NCBI RefSeq assembly: GCF_002113375.1
Contig: NZ_NEHO01000010.1
Span: 124,001-188,000, forward strand
Length of the DNA stretch: 64,000 nt
Reading direction: 5' to 3'
DNA from: Pseudomonas sp. R37(2017)
Lineage (GTDB): Bacteria; Pseudomonadota; Gammaproteobacteria; Pseudomonadales; Pseudomonadaceae
A program made the translations under genes and the position numbers. This document shows, piece after piece, positions 1 through 8,856 of this stretch (position 1 is its first letter; each line of letters opens with the position of its first letter). The notes beneath the pieces were generated by a model. The model did not search any database and was not told the origin of the DNA. It saw only the letters and a program-made list of their open reading frames with translations.

Positions 1-1
1 C

Positions 2-2251
2 GTCATGGGCGAGCCCGGTACTGGCCGGTTCTCGTTCGTCAAACGCTACCTCAAGGCCGAAGGCAAGCGCCTGCAGACCCCGGCGGACTGGGTCTACGTC
101 AACAACTTCGATGAACCGCGCGAGCCGCGCGCACTGGAGCTGCCATCGGGCACCGCCGGTGCTTTCATCGGTGACATCAACGGCTTGATCGACAACCTGC
201 TGGCGACGTTTCCGGCAGTCTTCGAGCACCCGTCCTACCAGCAGAAGAAAAGCAGCATCGACCGCGCCTTCAACCAGCGCTACGACAAGGCCCTGGACGT
301 CATCGAGCGTCTGGCGCTGGAAAAGGACGTCGCGCTCTACCGTGACGCCAGCAACATCGCCTTCACCCCGATGGGCGATGGCAAGGCGTTGGATGAAGCT
401 GAGTTCGCCCAATTGCCGGAAGCCGAGCGCGAACGCTTTCACGAGGATATTTCCGCACTGGAGGAGCGCCTGAATGAAGAGCTCGCCAGCCTGCCGCAAT
501 GGAAGCGTGAGTCGAGCAACCAACTGCGTCATCTGAACGAAGAAACCATCACCCTGGCCTTGCAGCCATTGTTGTCGCCATTGTCGGAAAAATACGCCGA
601 GAACGCTGCGGTGTGCGGTTATCTGCAAGCCATGCAGGTGTACTTGCTCAAGACGGTGGTCGAGCAATTGGTGGACGACAGCAAGACCGACGCTGTCGCC
701 CGCAAGTTGCTGGAAGAACAATACGCGCCGAGCCTGGTGGTCGGTCACTCGGCCAGCGGCGGCGCGCCAGTGGTGTTCGAGCCGCACCCGACCTACGAAA
801 ACCTTTTCGGTCGTATCGAATACAGTACCGATCAGGGTGCGCTGTACACCACTTACCGCCAACTGCGACCGGGTGCCTTGCACCGCGCCAACGGCGGTTT
901 CCTGATCCTTGAAGCGGACAAGATGCTCAGCGAGCCATTCGTGTGGGACGCGCTCAAACGCGCCCTGCAATCACGCAAGCTGAAAATGGAATCGCCGCTC
1001 GGTGAGTTGGGCCGTCTGGCCACCGTGACCCTGACACCACAACACATTCCGTTGCAGGTCAAAGTCGTCATCATCGGTGCCCGTCAGTTGTATTACACGC
1101 TGCAAGACCTCGATCCGGACTTCCAGGAAATGTTCCGCGTCCTGGTGGATTTCGACGAAGACATCCCGATGGTCGACGAGAGCCTGGAGCAGTTCGCCCA
1201 GTTGCTCAAAACCCGTACTTCCGAAGAGGGCATGGCACCGCTGACCGCCGATGCGGTGGCGCGCCTGGCGACCTACAGTGCGCGCCTGGCCGAGCACCAG
1301 GGGCGTTTGTCGGCGCGTATCGGTGACTTGTTCCAACTGGTCAGCGAGGCAGACTTCATTCGTCACCTGGCCGGCGATGAAATGACCGACGCCGGGCACA
1401 TCGAGCGCGCACTCAAGGCCAAGGCCACGCGGACCGGACGGGTTTCGGCGCGGATTCTCGACGACATGCTGGCCGGGATCATCCTGATCGACACCGATGG
1501 CGCGGCGGTCGGCAAGTGCAACGGCTTGACCGTGCTGGAAGTCGGCGACTCGGCCTTCGGTGTGCCGGCACGGATTTCCGCCACGGTGTACCCGGGTGGC
1601 AGCGGTATCGTCGACATCGAGCGCGAGGTCAATCTCGGCCAGCCGATCCACTCCAAGGGCGTGATGATCCTCACGGGGTATCTGGGCAGCCGCTACGCCC
1701 AGGAATTCCCGCTGGCGATTTCCGCGAGCATCGCCCTGGAGCAATCCTACGGTTATGTCGATGGCGACAGTGCTTCCCTGGGCGAGGCCTGCACCCTGAT
1801 CTCGGCGCTGTCGAAAACCCCACTCAAGCAGTGTTTTGCCATCACCGGTTCGATCAACCAGTTTGGTGAAGTGCAGGCGGTCGGCGGAGTCAACGAGAAG
1901 ATCGAGGGTTTCTTCCGTCTGTGCGAAGCCCGCGGGTTGACCGGTGAGCAGGGGGCGATCATTCCTCACGCCAACGTCGCCACGCTGATGCTCGACGAGA
2001 AGGTGCTGGCGGCCGTGCGTGCGGGGCAGTTCCATGTGTACGCGGTCCGTCAGGCCGACGAAGCCTTGAGTTTGCTGGTGGGCGAGCCGGCCGGCGAACC
2101 GGACGAGAAGGGCGAGTTTCCTGAAGGCAGCGTGAACGCGCGGGTCGTGGAGCGCCTGCGGGTTATCGCGGAAATGATCAGTGAAGATGATCTCAAGGAA
2201 GCCGAGAAGGAGTTGGCGCAAGAGGCTTTGGCGCAAACCAAGCCTGCGTGA
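2..2251 (+). CDS. Lon-like ATP-dependent protease, 5' end cut by window
   Basis: Cytoplasmic ATP-dependent serine protease of the LonB-like (AAA_32) type. The window opens inside the gene: the first in-frame residues, GEPGTGR, look like a P-loop, so the N-terminus (perhaps some 60 residues) lies outside. Counting from the methionine at base 5, the C-terminal Lon protease domain covers roughly residues 530-710. The likely catalytic Ser is in DGDSAS (about residue 589) and the Lys in NEKIEG (about 632). This spacing of 43 residues is the one found in the Lon Ser-Lys dyad. The short acidic tail after the domain is typical of this Pseudomonas family (PA4576-like, from memory). A REP palindrome follows the stop. 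The methionine at base 5 is not a credible start because it is inside the nucleotide-binding motif. Confidence 0.9.
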   Translation, partial: VMGEPGTGRFSFVKRYLKAEGKRLQTPADWVYVNNFDEPREPRALELPSGTAGAFIGDINGLIDNLLATFPAVFEHPSYQQKKSSIDRAFNQRYDKALDVIERLALEKDVALYRDASNIAFTPMGDGKALDEAEFAQLPEAERERFHEDISALEERLNEELASLPQWKRESSNQLRHLNEETITLALQPLLSPLSEKYAENAAVCGYLQAMQVYLLKTVVEQLVDDSKTDAVARKLLEEQYAPSLVVGHSASGGAPVVFEPHPTYENLFGRIEYSTDQGALYTTYRQLRPGALHRANGGFLILEADKMLSEPFVWDALKRALQSRKLKMESPLGELGRLATVTLTPQHIPLQVKVVIIGARQLYYTLQDLDPDFQEMFRVLVDFDEDIPMVDESLEQFAQLLKTRTSEEGMAPLTADAVARLATYSARLAEHQGRLSARIGDLFQLVSEADFIRHLAGDEMTDAGHIERALKAKATRTGRVSARILDDMLAGIILIDTDGAAVGKCNGLTVLEVGDSAFGVPARISATVYPGGSGIVDIEREVNLGQPIHSKGVMILTGYLGSRYAQEFPLAISASIALEQSYGYVDGDSASLGEACTLISALSKTPLKQCFAITGSINQFGEVQAVGGVNEKIEGFFRLCEARGLTGEQGAIIPHANVATLMLDEKVLAAVRAGQFHVYAVRQADEALSLLVGEPAGEPDEKGEFPEGSVNARVVERLRVIAEMISEDDLKEAEKELAQEALAQTKPA

Positions 2252-2271
2252 TACCTGGCTCGCCTCGGAAC

Positions 2272-2362
2272 TGTGGGAGCGAGCCTGCTCGCGAAAGCAG
2301 ACTTTCAGCCAACCCGTTCGTTGGATGTCAGGCCGCCTTCGCGAGCAGGCTCGCTCCCACTG
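2272..2362. repeat. REP pair (REPIN-like), GTGGGAGC family
   Basis: Two inverted copies of a REP palindrome (TGTGGGAGCGAGCCTGCTCG and its reverse complement) flank about 45 bp of spacer. The pair lies just after the Lon-like gene. The outer ends TGTGGGAGC/GCTCCCAC pair with each other, so the whole unit can fold into a cruciform. A T-run after the right arm (TGTTTTTTG) may let it act as a terminator. Confidence 0.88.
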
Positions 2363-2551
2363 TTTTTTGTGGTGAGCGTCGAAAAAGCGTCGTCAAGATT
2401 CACGCTATGACCATTCGGCGCCTTTCGGTCTCGCCTGACCTGCAAGCCAGACTTTTCTTCTATTCTCTGGTCAAGGATATCGACAGCAATCACAGGATAG
2501 AAACAGCCTTCCCGCGGGGGCTGAATACCGGATCTACCGAGGGTCGCCGCC

Positions 2552-2893
2552 ATGTCGCGCAACCTCTGTCTTACCCGTCAATGCCTGGGCCTTGTGACCC
2601 GTATCGAATGTGCCATCCGTCCATTGGCCGGAGATACGGGCATGTGGACTCTGCTCTTCGCCGCCGGAATGGCCGGCGAACAACCTTCGGCCATCAAGGC
2701 CCAGGGACCGTTTCACGGTCCGATCGTCGCTGAATCAATCCTCGACACCATCGTTGAAAGCCTGACCTTGCACGGCTATGAGTTGGCCGACGATCCGCAA
2801 ATCTGGTGCCTGCACCTGCAAGCCCAATTGCGGGAAATCAACGGTGGCCGCTGCCGAAACGTGGGCGGCTTCGAGTTTCACCCCGAGCATTGA
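2552..2893 (+). CDS. Conserved hypothetical protein (PA4575-like)
   Basis: A 113-residue soluble protein with no signal peptide or membrane segment. I do not recognise a domain. It has five cysteines (C6, C11, C20, C85, C100) and a C-terminal half typical of a small alpha/beta protein. From memory, PAO1 has a small hypothetical gene at the equivalent place beside the Lon-like protease. The start ATG at 2552 is preceded by GGTCGCCGCC without a strong Shine-Dalgarno sequence, so the start is not certain. It converges with the lipoprotein gene, with only 6 bp between the stops. Confidence 0.65.
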   Translation: MSRNLCLTRQCLGLVTRIECAIRPLAGDTGMWTLLFAAGMAGEQPSAIKAQGPFHGPIVAESILDTIVESLTLHGYELADDPQIWCLHLQAQLREINGGRCRNVGGFEFHPEH

Positions 2894-2899
2894 GTCGCA

Positions 2900-4729
2900 C
2901 TATTGATCAAGGCGCGTCATGTCGGCCTTGTCGAGTTTGACCTCGAAACCATATTGCACAGTGGCGAGGTCAGTGCGCTGATAGGTTTCCAGGCGCGTAG
3001 GCTGCCCGTAGAAGTAATGCACGGCAAACTGCGCCGGACCCTGTGTGCTCGCACCATGGCTGACCGATAGAATTTCCTTCAAGTAATTACCGGTGTCGTC
3101 CTTGGCGAAGAAACGCCAGTCCTGGGCGGGAAACGCCTTCAGGTCCACCACCAGCGCGTTGTCTTTGAGCTCAAGGCCCTTGGGCAGTTGACGGGCCTCG
3201 ACGGTTTTTTGCTCGACTGTTGCCAGGAACAGCGGCATCGAGCCCACCGCGTAGGCCGGCGTTTCCGGAAACAGGTTCAGGTCGTAGGTGATGGTGCCGC
3301 GCAGGGGATCGATCTGGTAGGCCTCGGGTGACAGTTCGATCGGTTCATCGCGTTTACCGCGAGCGTCTTCGGTGAAGAAGCTCACCGGACTTTCTCCGGG
3401 ATTGAACGATGTACCGAGCAGCTCATCGTTGAAGCTGCGCAGGTGGGTGAATTCGATTCGCGCGGCACTGGGTTCGTCTACCGATTGACTGATGCTGACG
3501 TTCTTTTTCAGTTGGTCCTCGCTCAGCGTTGCTCCTTTTAGCCAGGTCGGCGCCTGGTCGTCATAGACCACGACGTGCAGGTTCAAGGGCTGGATAGACT
3601 TGTCCGTGGTCTCGGCATCGAAGCGCCGGATTGGCAGGTCGAGGTCCTTGCGGGTGACTGTGGCGGCGGAAAAATCCAGGATGCTGACTTCGAGGGTATC
3701 GATCGTCCCGTTGAAGTACACCTTCGAATAATGTCGAGCCTGCTGTTTCTCAAAGTTGCGCTGTTCTTCGTCGAGCTGTTTTTCCAGGGACTCGCTCCAG
3801 CTCTTTTGCTGCTGCATCTTGGCCAACTGTTGCTGGTAGAAGGCGATTTGTACCGCGGTTTCGTTGATTGAACCGGCGCGCGAGATGAATTGCCCGGTGC
3901 TGTCCCTGGCCTGGACGATCAGCGGGTTCAGCGGTGTCTCACGGACTTCGGGTGCCAGCGGCGCGCTGTTGTGGTATTCGATTTCCGCGTAGTTGTTCGT
4001 CAATGCAAGCAGGGTGACGCTCAGGTTGTCATTGGTGCGGGTCTGGCCCACGTCCTTTTTCGTCAGGTCGAAGCTATAGAGGCGGTGTGGCGCGATGACC
4101 TCGACTTTGCCTTGCAGGCTGACCGGTTGTGGCTGCTGCTTTCTGTCGATGTCGAGGCCTTCGATGAAGGGGTAGGCGACGGTCAGGTCATCGGGGTTGG
4201 TCAGGTTGGAGCTCGATGGGCTCAGTTGGATGCCAGGGTCGGTTTCCGACCATTCCGGCTGGAAGGGAATCACTCGCTTATTGCTCAAGGTCACCGACTG
4301 CCATTCCAGTCCGTGGGGAAACAAAAACGCGGCAGGAACGCTGAAGGTGAATGGAAACACCGGTTGCAGATCGGTCAGGTAGTCGGAGCTGGAGTCCTTC
4401 TGCAGCACGAATAGCCCGTTGATGTAGGTATCGACCAGAGCTTGCGGGGTCGGGTAGTGCTTGAGCATGGCGAGGGCGTCTTCGCCGTATTCGGTCTCGA
4501 CCGGCTTGCTGTCGAGCTTGAGTTGCGCACGCTCGAGAAGCAGCAGTGAGCTGCCAAGCTCCGATACGGCATCCTTGAGTTTCGGATCCTGAATGGCGTC
4601 CAGCGACTTTTCGAACTGCGCGGTTTTTTCTTCGAGGCTGACCTGGCGTTTTTCATCGCTGGGTGAGCAGCCGCTTAGTAACAACACCAGGCAAATTCCG
4701 GCACTCGTCAAAGGCAATCGCACATCCAT
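2900..4729 (-). CDS. Large predicted lipoprotein of unknown function
   Basis: 609 residues. The N-terminus has a lipoprotein signal with lipobox LLLSGC, so the mature protein should start at a lipidated Cys near residue 21 and be anchored in the inner or outer membrane. Residues about 25-75 and 290-340 are charged and heptad-like (QQQLAKMQQQKSWSESLEKQ), suggesting coiled coils. The rest looks beta-rich with no further membrane segments. No catalytic motif is recognised. The ATG is preceded by AGGAAATGG, a usable ribosome site. It stands alone, divergent from the UPF0114 gene and convergent with the small upstream gene. I recall no PAO1 counterpart at this position, so it may be an accessory insertion. 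Confidence 0.8.
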   Translation of the reverse strand: MDVRLPLTSAGICLVLLLSGCSPSDEKRQVSLEEKTAQFEKSLDAIQDPKLKDAVSELGSSLLLLERAQLKLDSKPVETEYGEDALAMLKHYPTPQALVDTYINGLFVLQKDSSSDYLTDLQPVFPFTFSVPAAFLFPHGLEWQSVTLSNKRVIPFQPEWSETDPGIQLSPSSSNLTNPDDLTVAYPFIEGLDIDRKQQPQPVSLQGKVEVIAPHRLYSFDLTKKDVGQTRTNDNLSVTLLALTNNYAEIEYHNSAPLAPEVRETPLNPLIVQARDSTGQFISRAGSINETAVQIAFYQQQLAKMQQQKSWSESLEKQLDEEQRNFEKQQARHYSKVYFNGTIDTLEVSILDFSAATVTRKDLDLPIRRFDAETTDKSIQPLNLHVVVYDDQAPTWLKGATLSEDQLKKNVSISQSVDEPSAARIEFTHLRSFNDELLGTSFNPGESPVSFFTEDARGKRDEPIELSPEAYQIDPLRGTITYDLNLFPETPAYAVGSMPLFLATVEQKTVEARQLPKGLELKDNALVVDLKAFPAQDWRFFAKDDTGNYLKEILSVSHGASTQGPAQFAVHYFYGQPTRLETYQRTDLATVQYGFEVKLDKADMTRLDQ

Positions 4730-4900
4730 TTCCTGTCTTCCTGTCCGATATCACTTTGCAGTCAATGATTTGGACACTAGCAGAAAAACCTTGATACACA
4801 GGCGCAGGTGGCGGATTTTTCGACGGTTTCTGGCCGCTTCTGGGTTTGGACGAGCGGCTGGTATACTCGCCGCCATTTTCAGCCCCACATGTGAGATTCA

Positions 4901-5389
4901 ATGGAACGCTTTGTCGAAAATGCAATGTACGCCTCGCGCTGGCTGTTGGCGCCGATCTATTTCGGCCTGTCCCTCGGGCTGTTGGCGCTGGCGCTGAAAT
5001 TCTTCCAGGAAGTCCTCCACGTCATTCCGAACGTGTTTTCGATGGCTGAGTCGGATTTGATCCTGGTGCTGCTGTCGCTGATCGACATGGCCCTGGTGGG
5101 CGGTCTGCTGGTGATGGTGATGATTTCCGGCTACGAGAACTTCGTTTCGCAACTGGACATCGACGACAGCAAGGAAAAGCTCAACTGGCTGGGCACCATG
5201 GACTCTTCTTCGCTGAAGATGAAGGTGGCGGCGTCGATCGTGGCGATCTCGTCCATTCACCTGTTGCGCATCTTCATGGACGCCAAGAACGTCGACCCTG
5301 AACACCTGCAGTGGTACGTGATCATCCACATGACCTTCGTGGTCTCGGCATTCGCCATGGGTTACCTGGATAAAGTCACCAAGCACTGA
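4901..5389 (+). CDS. UPF0114 / YqhA family inner-membrane protein
   Basis: 162 residues matching the UPF0114 (TIGR00645) family. The N-terminal MERFVENAMYASRWLLAPIY is followed by a first hydrophobic helix, then segments near residues 50-75, 105-125 and 135-157, giving three to four membrane spans. Function in the family is unknown. The length is typical. A possible TATACT -10 hexamer lies at 4861-4866, about 35 bp before the start. A strong hairpin follows the stop, so it appears to be transcribed alone. Confidence 0.85.
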   Translation: MERFVENAMYASRWLLAPIYFGLSLGLLALALKFFQEVLHVIPNVFSMAESDLILVLLSLIDMALVGGLLVMVMISGYENFVSQLDIDDSKEKLNWLGTMDSSSLKMKVAASIVAISSIHLLRIFMDAKNVDPEHLQWYVIIHMTFVVSAFAMGYLDKVTKH

Positions 5390-5411
5390 TCCTTGCTGGC
5401 TGTACCAAGCG

Positions 5412-5452
5412 CGCCGCCCGTCTGTTGCAAAACAGACGGGCGGCGTCGTTTG
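5412..5452 (+). terminator. Intrinsic terminator after UPF0114 gene
   Basis: A near-perfect hairpin has arms CGCCGCCCGTCTGTT and AACAGACGGGCGGCG and a 4-base loop. It is followed by TCGTTTGT. The weak T-run lowers certainty, but the stem is very stable. Confidence 0.7.
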
Positions 5453-5519
5453 TGGCTTGTGCTTTGATGCGCCGAAGCCTATCCCTGTAAAGAGGCTCGC
5501 TACTGCGTGAGGTGCGCTC

Positions 5520-5810
5520 ATGAACCTGCAAGAGTTGAATGCGTATGCCATCGCCGGGAAGGTCGATGAGCTGAACCTGATCTCTATGGAGGGGGGCATC
5601 TACCTGCTGGAAGCGAGGATGCATGGCGCGGCGTATCCATTGAACGATTCCCATGGGCACATGATGAGCCTGCGTTCGGTGGAGCATGCCCGTGAGGTAC
5701 TGCGTTCCTTTCCCAAGCTGCACTTCAACCTTGTGCACACGGTCGTGCATGACGAAATGTGCGGTCTGGTTGCGGATGTCGAGGAAAGCCTGAAGGTGCC
5801 GATCGCCTGA
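5520..5810 (+). CDS. Small conserved hypothetical protein
   Basis: A 96-residue soluble protein without signal or membrane segment. It begins MNLQELNAYAIAGKVDELNL and resembles the DUF6482 small Pseudomonas family, a recollection I hold weakly. The sequence alternates short helices and beta strands and keeps two histidine-rich stretches (NDSHGHMM and HFNLVHTVVHDEMC). The ATG follows GTGAGGTGC at a suitable ribosome-binding distance. It sits between the UPF0114 terminator and fklB, probably with its own promoter. No function can be assigned. Confidence 0.7.
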   Translation: MNLQELNAYAIAGKVDELNLISMEGGIYLLEARMHGAAYPLNDSHGHMMSLRSVEHAREVLRSFPKLHFNLVHTVVHDEMCGLVADVEESLKVPIA

Positions 5811-5930
5811 CGTCCTCATCAATGGCATGACATCTGTGCTAGTCTGCTGGCCCTTTTGGTTCCGGGCGCTCCGGGACGCGCTGTGCACGCATGGCAAGTT
5901 CCCGAGCCGTCCGCACAGCGGAGCAGTGTC

Positions 5931-6548
5931 ATGTCCGAAGTAAATCTGTCCACCGACGAAACCCGCGTCAGCTACGGTATTGGCCGTCAGCTGGGCGACC
6001 AACTGCGCGACAACCCGCCACCGGGCGTAAGCCTGGACGCGATCCTGGCCGGTCTGACCGACGCATTCGCCGGCAAGCCAAGCCGTGTGGGTCAGGAAGA
6101 AATGTCCGCCAGCTTCAAGGTCATCCGCGAAATCATGCAGGCCGAAGCTGCAGCCAAGGCTGAAGCGGCCGCTGGCGCAGGCCTGGCTTTCCTGGCTGAA
6201 AACGCCAAGCGTGAAGGCATCACCACTCTGGCTTCCGGCCTGCAGTTCGAAGTGCTGACCGCGGGCGAAGGCGCCAAGCCATCCCGTGAAGACACTGTGC
6301 GTACTCACTACCACGGCACCCTGATCGACGGCACTGTGTTCGACAGCTCCTACGAGCGCGGCCAGCCTGCAGAATTCCCGGTTGGCGGCGTGATCGCCGG
6401 CTGGACCGAAGCCCTGCAGCTGATGAACGCCGGCAGCAAATGGCGCCTGTACGTGCCGAGCGAATTGGCTTACGGCGCTCAAGGCGTTGGCAGCATCCCG
6501 CCGCATAGCGTACTGGTGTTCGACGTCGAGCTGCTGGACGTTCTGTAA
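5931..6548 (+). CDS. fklB: FKBP-type peptidyl-prolyl cis-trans isomerase FklB
   Basis: 205 residues. An N-terminal helical dimerisation region (about 1-85, VSYGIGRQLGDQL) is followed by an Ala-rich helix and a C-terminal FKBP domain (about 100-205). FKBP core motifs are visible: VRTHYHGTLIDGTVFDSSYERG, FPVGGVIAGWTEAL, and LAYGAQGVGSIPPHSVLVFDVELL. There is no signal peptide, so the cytoplasmic FklB assignment is preferred over periplasmic FkpA. The frame is open upstream of 5931, but the family start MSEVNLS matches this ATG, which sits after GGAGCAGTGTC. It catalyses proline isomerisation and acts as a chaperone. Confidence 0.93.
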   Translation: MSEVNLSTDETRVSYGIGRQLGDQLRDNPPPGVSLDAILAGLTDAFAGKPSRVGQEEMSASFKVIREIMQAEAAAKAEAAAGAGLAFLAENAKREGITTLASGLQFEVLTAGEGAKPSREDTVRTHYHGTLIDGTVFDSSYERGQPAEFPVGGVIAGWTEALQLMNAGSKWRLYVPSELAYGAQGVGSIPPHSVLVFDVELLDVL

Positions 6549-6576
6549 TACCTGGCCCGATATGACGCCGGGCTAA

Positions 6577-6666
6577 TGTGGGAGCGGGCTTGCTCGCGAA
6601 GGCGTTTATTCAGTCAACCAATTAGTTGCTTGATGCACCGCTTTCGCGAGCAAGCCCGCTCCCACA
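6577..6666. repeat. REP pair, GTGGGAGC family
   Basis: Inverted REP units (ATGTGGGAGCGGGCTTGCTC and its counterpart ending CCCGCTCCCACA) enclose about 45 bp between fklB and the convergent 85-aa gene. A T-run (GTTTTTTGC) follows the right arm. The unit may serve both converging genes as a terminator. Confidence 0.87.
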
Positions 6667-6681
6667 GTTTTTTGCAGCGCT

Positions 6682-6939
6682 TCATATTTCGATCTTGTGG
6701 TGCAGTTCGCTGTGCGGGCGCAATGCCCGGGCATAGCAGAATAGAAACAGATTACGCACCAGTTCCTTGAGCACCAGCGGCTCGCTGGAATTCAGGCTGC
6801 TGACATCCAGATCACCTTGGTCTTGCAGTTCATGCAAGGCTTCTTCTTCAAGCACTGCGCAGACTTCCCCGGTTTCCCGATGCAGAATCCTCAGGTACGG
6901 GTGCGGGCGGTCCAGCCAGGCATCGATCAGATAAGTCAT
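6682..6939 (-). CDS. Small conserved protein, probably iron-regulated (PA4570-like)
   Basis: 85 residues starting MTYLIDAWLDRPHPYLRILH. It is soluble, acidic, and without a recognised domain. A Fur-box-like sequence lies 26-45 bp upstream of the start. I recall that the PAO1 gene at the same place (PA4570) is induced by iron starvation, which agrees, but I could not check this. A ribosome site GGAGATGA precedes the ATG. The cytochrome gene I recall next to it in PAO1 (PA4571) is not present here. The function is unknown. Confidence 0.75.
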   Translation of the reverse strand: MTYLIDAWLDRPHPYLRILHRETGEVCAVLEEEALHELQDQGDLDVSSLNSSEPLVLKELVRNLFLFCYARALRPHSELHHKIEI

Positions 6940-6964
6940 GTCTCATCTCCATTGATTGGGTTCC

Positions 6965-6984
6965 AATGAGAATAATTCCTATTC
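6965..6984. promoter_or_regulatory. Fur-box-like operator
   Basis: AATGAGAATAATTCCTATTC is close to the Pseudomonas iron box, which reads roughly AATGAGAATNATTCTCATT. It contains the imperfect palindrome GAATAATTCCTATTC. It lies directly upstream of the minus-strand 85-residue gene, within the expected promoter. Placement and sequence support Fur repression. Confidence 0.65.
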
Positions 6985-7134
6985 AATAAATAGCAAGAGA
7001 CGATTCGCAGATTGGTCTTTTTTCCGGGTAAAGATTGCGTTAGGTCAAAGCGACTGGCGCTTTGCTATTGCGGAGACTTGATCAAGACGGGGGAGGGGCA
7101 TCCCGCGGCGGGCGCGGGATGGAGTGCAGCGAAA

Positions 7135-7476
7135 TCAGACTTTTCTGACGAACTCGGACTTGAGTTTCATCGGGCCGATGCCGTCGATCTTGCAATCGAT
7201 GTCGTGATCGCCATCGCACAGGCGGATGTTCTTGACCTTGGTGCCGACCTTGACCACCAAAGACGTGCCCTTGACCTTGAGGTCCTTGATCACGGTGATG
7301 GTATCGCCGTCCTGCAGGACATTGCCGACCGAATCCTTTTTCACTGTGTCGTCGGACACCACATCGGCTTCCCCGTTGGCGGACCACTCGTGGGCGCACT
7401 CGGGGCAGATCAGCTGGGCGCCGTCTTCATAGGTGTATTCGGAATTGCATTTTGGGCAGGGTGGCAACGTGCTCAC
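7135..7476 (-). CDS. yjdM: YjdM/PhnA-type zinc-ribbon protein
   Basis: 113 residues. An N-terminal zinc ribbon has two Cys pairs (CPKCNSEY at about 7-10 and CPEC at about 24-27). It is followed by the PhnA C-terminal domain (DGDTITVIKDLKVKG, a small SH3-like barrel). The family was named PhnA from the E. coli phn region, but its role in phosphonate metabolism was never demonstrated for this protein, so the biochemical function is open. It is a monocistronic cytoplasmic protein ahead of a REP pair. Its length matches the family. Confidence 0.88.
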   Translation of the reverse strand: MSTLPPCPKCNSEYTYEDGAQLICPECAHEWSANGEADVVSDDTVKKDSVGNVLQDGDTITVIKDLKVKGTSLVVKVGTKVKNIRLCDGDHDIDCKIDGIGPMKLKSEFVRKV

Positions 7477-7536
7477 TAAGGCTCCTTGGATTCAGGATCG
7501 CTAAAAGCGCACATTATATAGGGTTTTTGCAATCTC

Positions 7537-7638
7537 TGTAGGAGCGAGCACGCTCGCGATGGTCGTAAACGATAACGCGGGCTAGCTGAATGCCCATGTC
7601 ATCCCGACGTTTTTTCGCGAGCATGCTCGCTCCTACAG
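7537..7638. repeat. REP pair, GTAGGAGC family
   Basis: Inverted units TGTAGGAGCGAGCACGCTCG and the reciprocal ending GCTCGCTCCTACA enclose a spacer. The spacer begins GATGGTCGTAAACGATAACG, an interior shared with the copies near 12.6, 46.9 and 61.8 kb, as expected for one REPIN subfamily. It lies between yjdM and ispB. Confidence 0.88.
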
Positions 7639-7648
7639 GAGGAGGGGC

Positions 7649-8617
7649 TTAGTGCGTGCGGGCTACCGCAAACTCACTCAGTTCAACCAGTGCATCGCGG
7701 TATTCGCTGGCAGGCAGTGCGTCGAGGCACTTGATCGCGCGGGCCACGTAATCGCGGGCCAGTTGCGCGGTGTATTCCAGCGAGCCCGAGGCTTCCACGG
7801 CTTGGCGGATGCTTTCCAGGTCTTCGATTCCGCCTTTCTGGATCGCCTTGCGTACCAGGGCGGCCTGTTCCGGCGTGCCTTCGCGCATGGTGTAGATCAG
7901 CGGCAGGGTCGGCTTGCCTTCGGCCAGATCGTCACCGACGTTCTTGCCCAGGGTTTCGGCGTCGCCTTTGTAATCGAGCAGGTCATCGACCAACTGGAAG
8001 GCCACGCCCAGGTGATCACCGAATGTACGCAGGGCTTCGGCCTGCTCCGGCGTGGCCTGGCACAGGGCCGCGGCGCTATGGGTCGAGGCTTCGAAGAGCA
8101 TCGCGGTCTTGCCGCGGATGACTTCCATGTAGGTTTCCTCGGTGGTGCTGGCGTCGCGTACCTTCGACAACTGCAACACTTCGCCTTCGGCGATGATGCG
8201 CGTGGCTTGCGAAAGGATCTTCATCACTGGCATGGAGCCCAGTTCGACCATCATTTCGAAGGAGCGCGAATACAGGAAGTCGCCGACCAGCACGCTTGGC
8301 GCGTTGCCCCACATGGCGTTGGCAGTCGAGCGGCCACGGCGCATGCCGGACATGTCGACCACGTCGTCATGCAGCAGGGTCGCGGTGTGCAGGAACTCGA
8401 TGGTAGCGGCCAGCAGGCGCAGATCGTCGCCTTCGCGACCAAGGGCCTTGCCACACAGCAACACCAATAAAGGACGTAGGCGTTTGCCGCCGGCCGAGGT
8501 GATGTAGTCGCCGATTTTCGATACCAGCGGCACTCGGGAAGTCAGCTGCTTCTTGATGATGCCGTCGACGGCGTTAAAATCGTCCGCCACCGCGCGGTAG
8601 AAAGCTTGGGGTTGCAT
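7649..8617 (-). CDS. ispB: Octaprenyl diphosphate synthase
   Basis: 322 residues. It is a trans-isoprenyl diphosphate synthase that extends FPP with IPP to make the side chain of ubiquinone. The first aspartate-rich motif LLHDDVVDMSGMRRGR (about residues 82-97) and the second, FQLVDDLLDYKGD (about 207-219), are intact. The GGKRLRP substrate-binding motif is near residue 43. The start MQPQAFYRAVADDF matches the family length. It is divergent from rplU-rpmA, as in PAO1 (PA4569-PA4567). Confidence 0.96.
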   Translation of the reverse strand: MQPQAFYRAVADDFNAVDGIIKKQLTSRVPLVSKIGDYITSAGGKRLRPLLVLLCGKALGREGDDLRLLAATIEFLHTATLLHDDVVDMSGMRRGRSTANAMWGNAPSVLVGDFLYSRSFEMMVELGSMPVMKILSQATRIIAEGEVLQLSKVRDASTTEETYMEVIRGKTAMLFEASTHSAAALCQATPEQAEALRTFGDHLGVAFQLVDDLLDYKGDAETLGKNVGDDLAEGKPTLPLIYTMREGTPEQAALVRKAIQKGGIEDLESIRQAVEASGSLEYTAQLARDYVARAIKCLDALPASEYRDALVELSEFAVARTH

Positions 8618-8697
8618 CAGCGACAGGTGCTCCAGAAGGGTTGCGCGGCATGCTAGGACCCACGCCAGCAGGTGTCAAGGCGCGATGGACGGCCCCT

Positions 8698-8725
8698 TGC
8701 AAGGGACTCGTGCGTTGCGTACAAT
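8698..8725 (+). promoter_or_regulatory. Sigma-70 promoter of rplU-rpmA
   Basis: -35 TTGCAA and -10 TACAAT are separated by 17 bp. They lie about 130 bp upstream of rplU, leaving a leader that could carry ribosomal-protein autoregulation. The GC-rich bases CGCGCACC after the -10 fit a stringently controlled promoter. Confidence 0.6.
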
Positions 8726-8856
8726 CGCGCACCCTGAACTTCCTGGGCAGCACCTGCCTTACGCAATTGCAAGCGGGCCTCCAGCCCCATGCAGCCATGC
8801 CAGCCAATACCTCTTCTTATAAAGAGCTGGGTGAGCAGGATTATCGGAGAAATACC

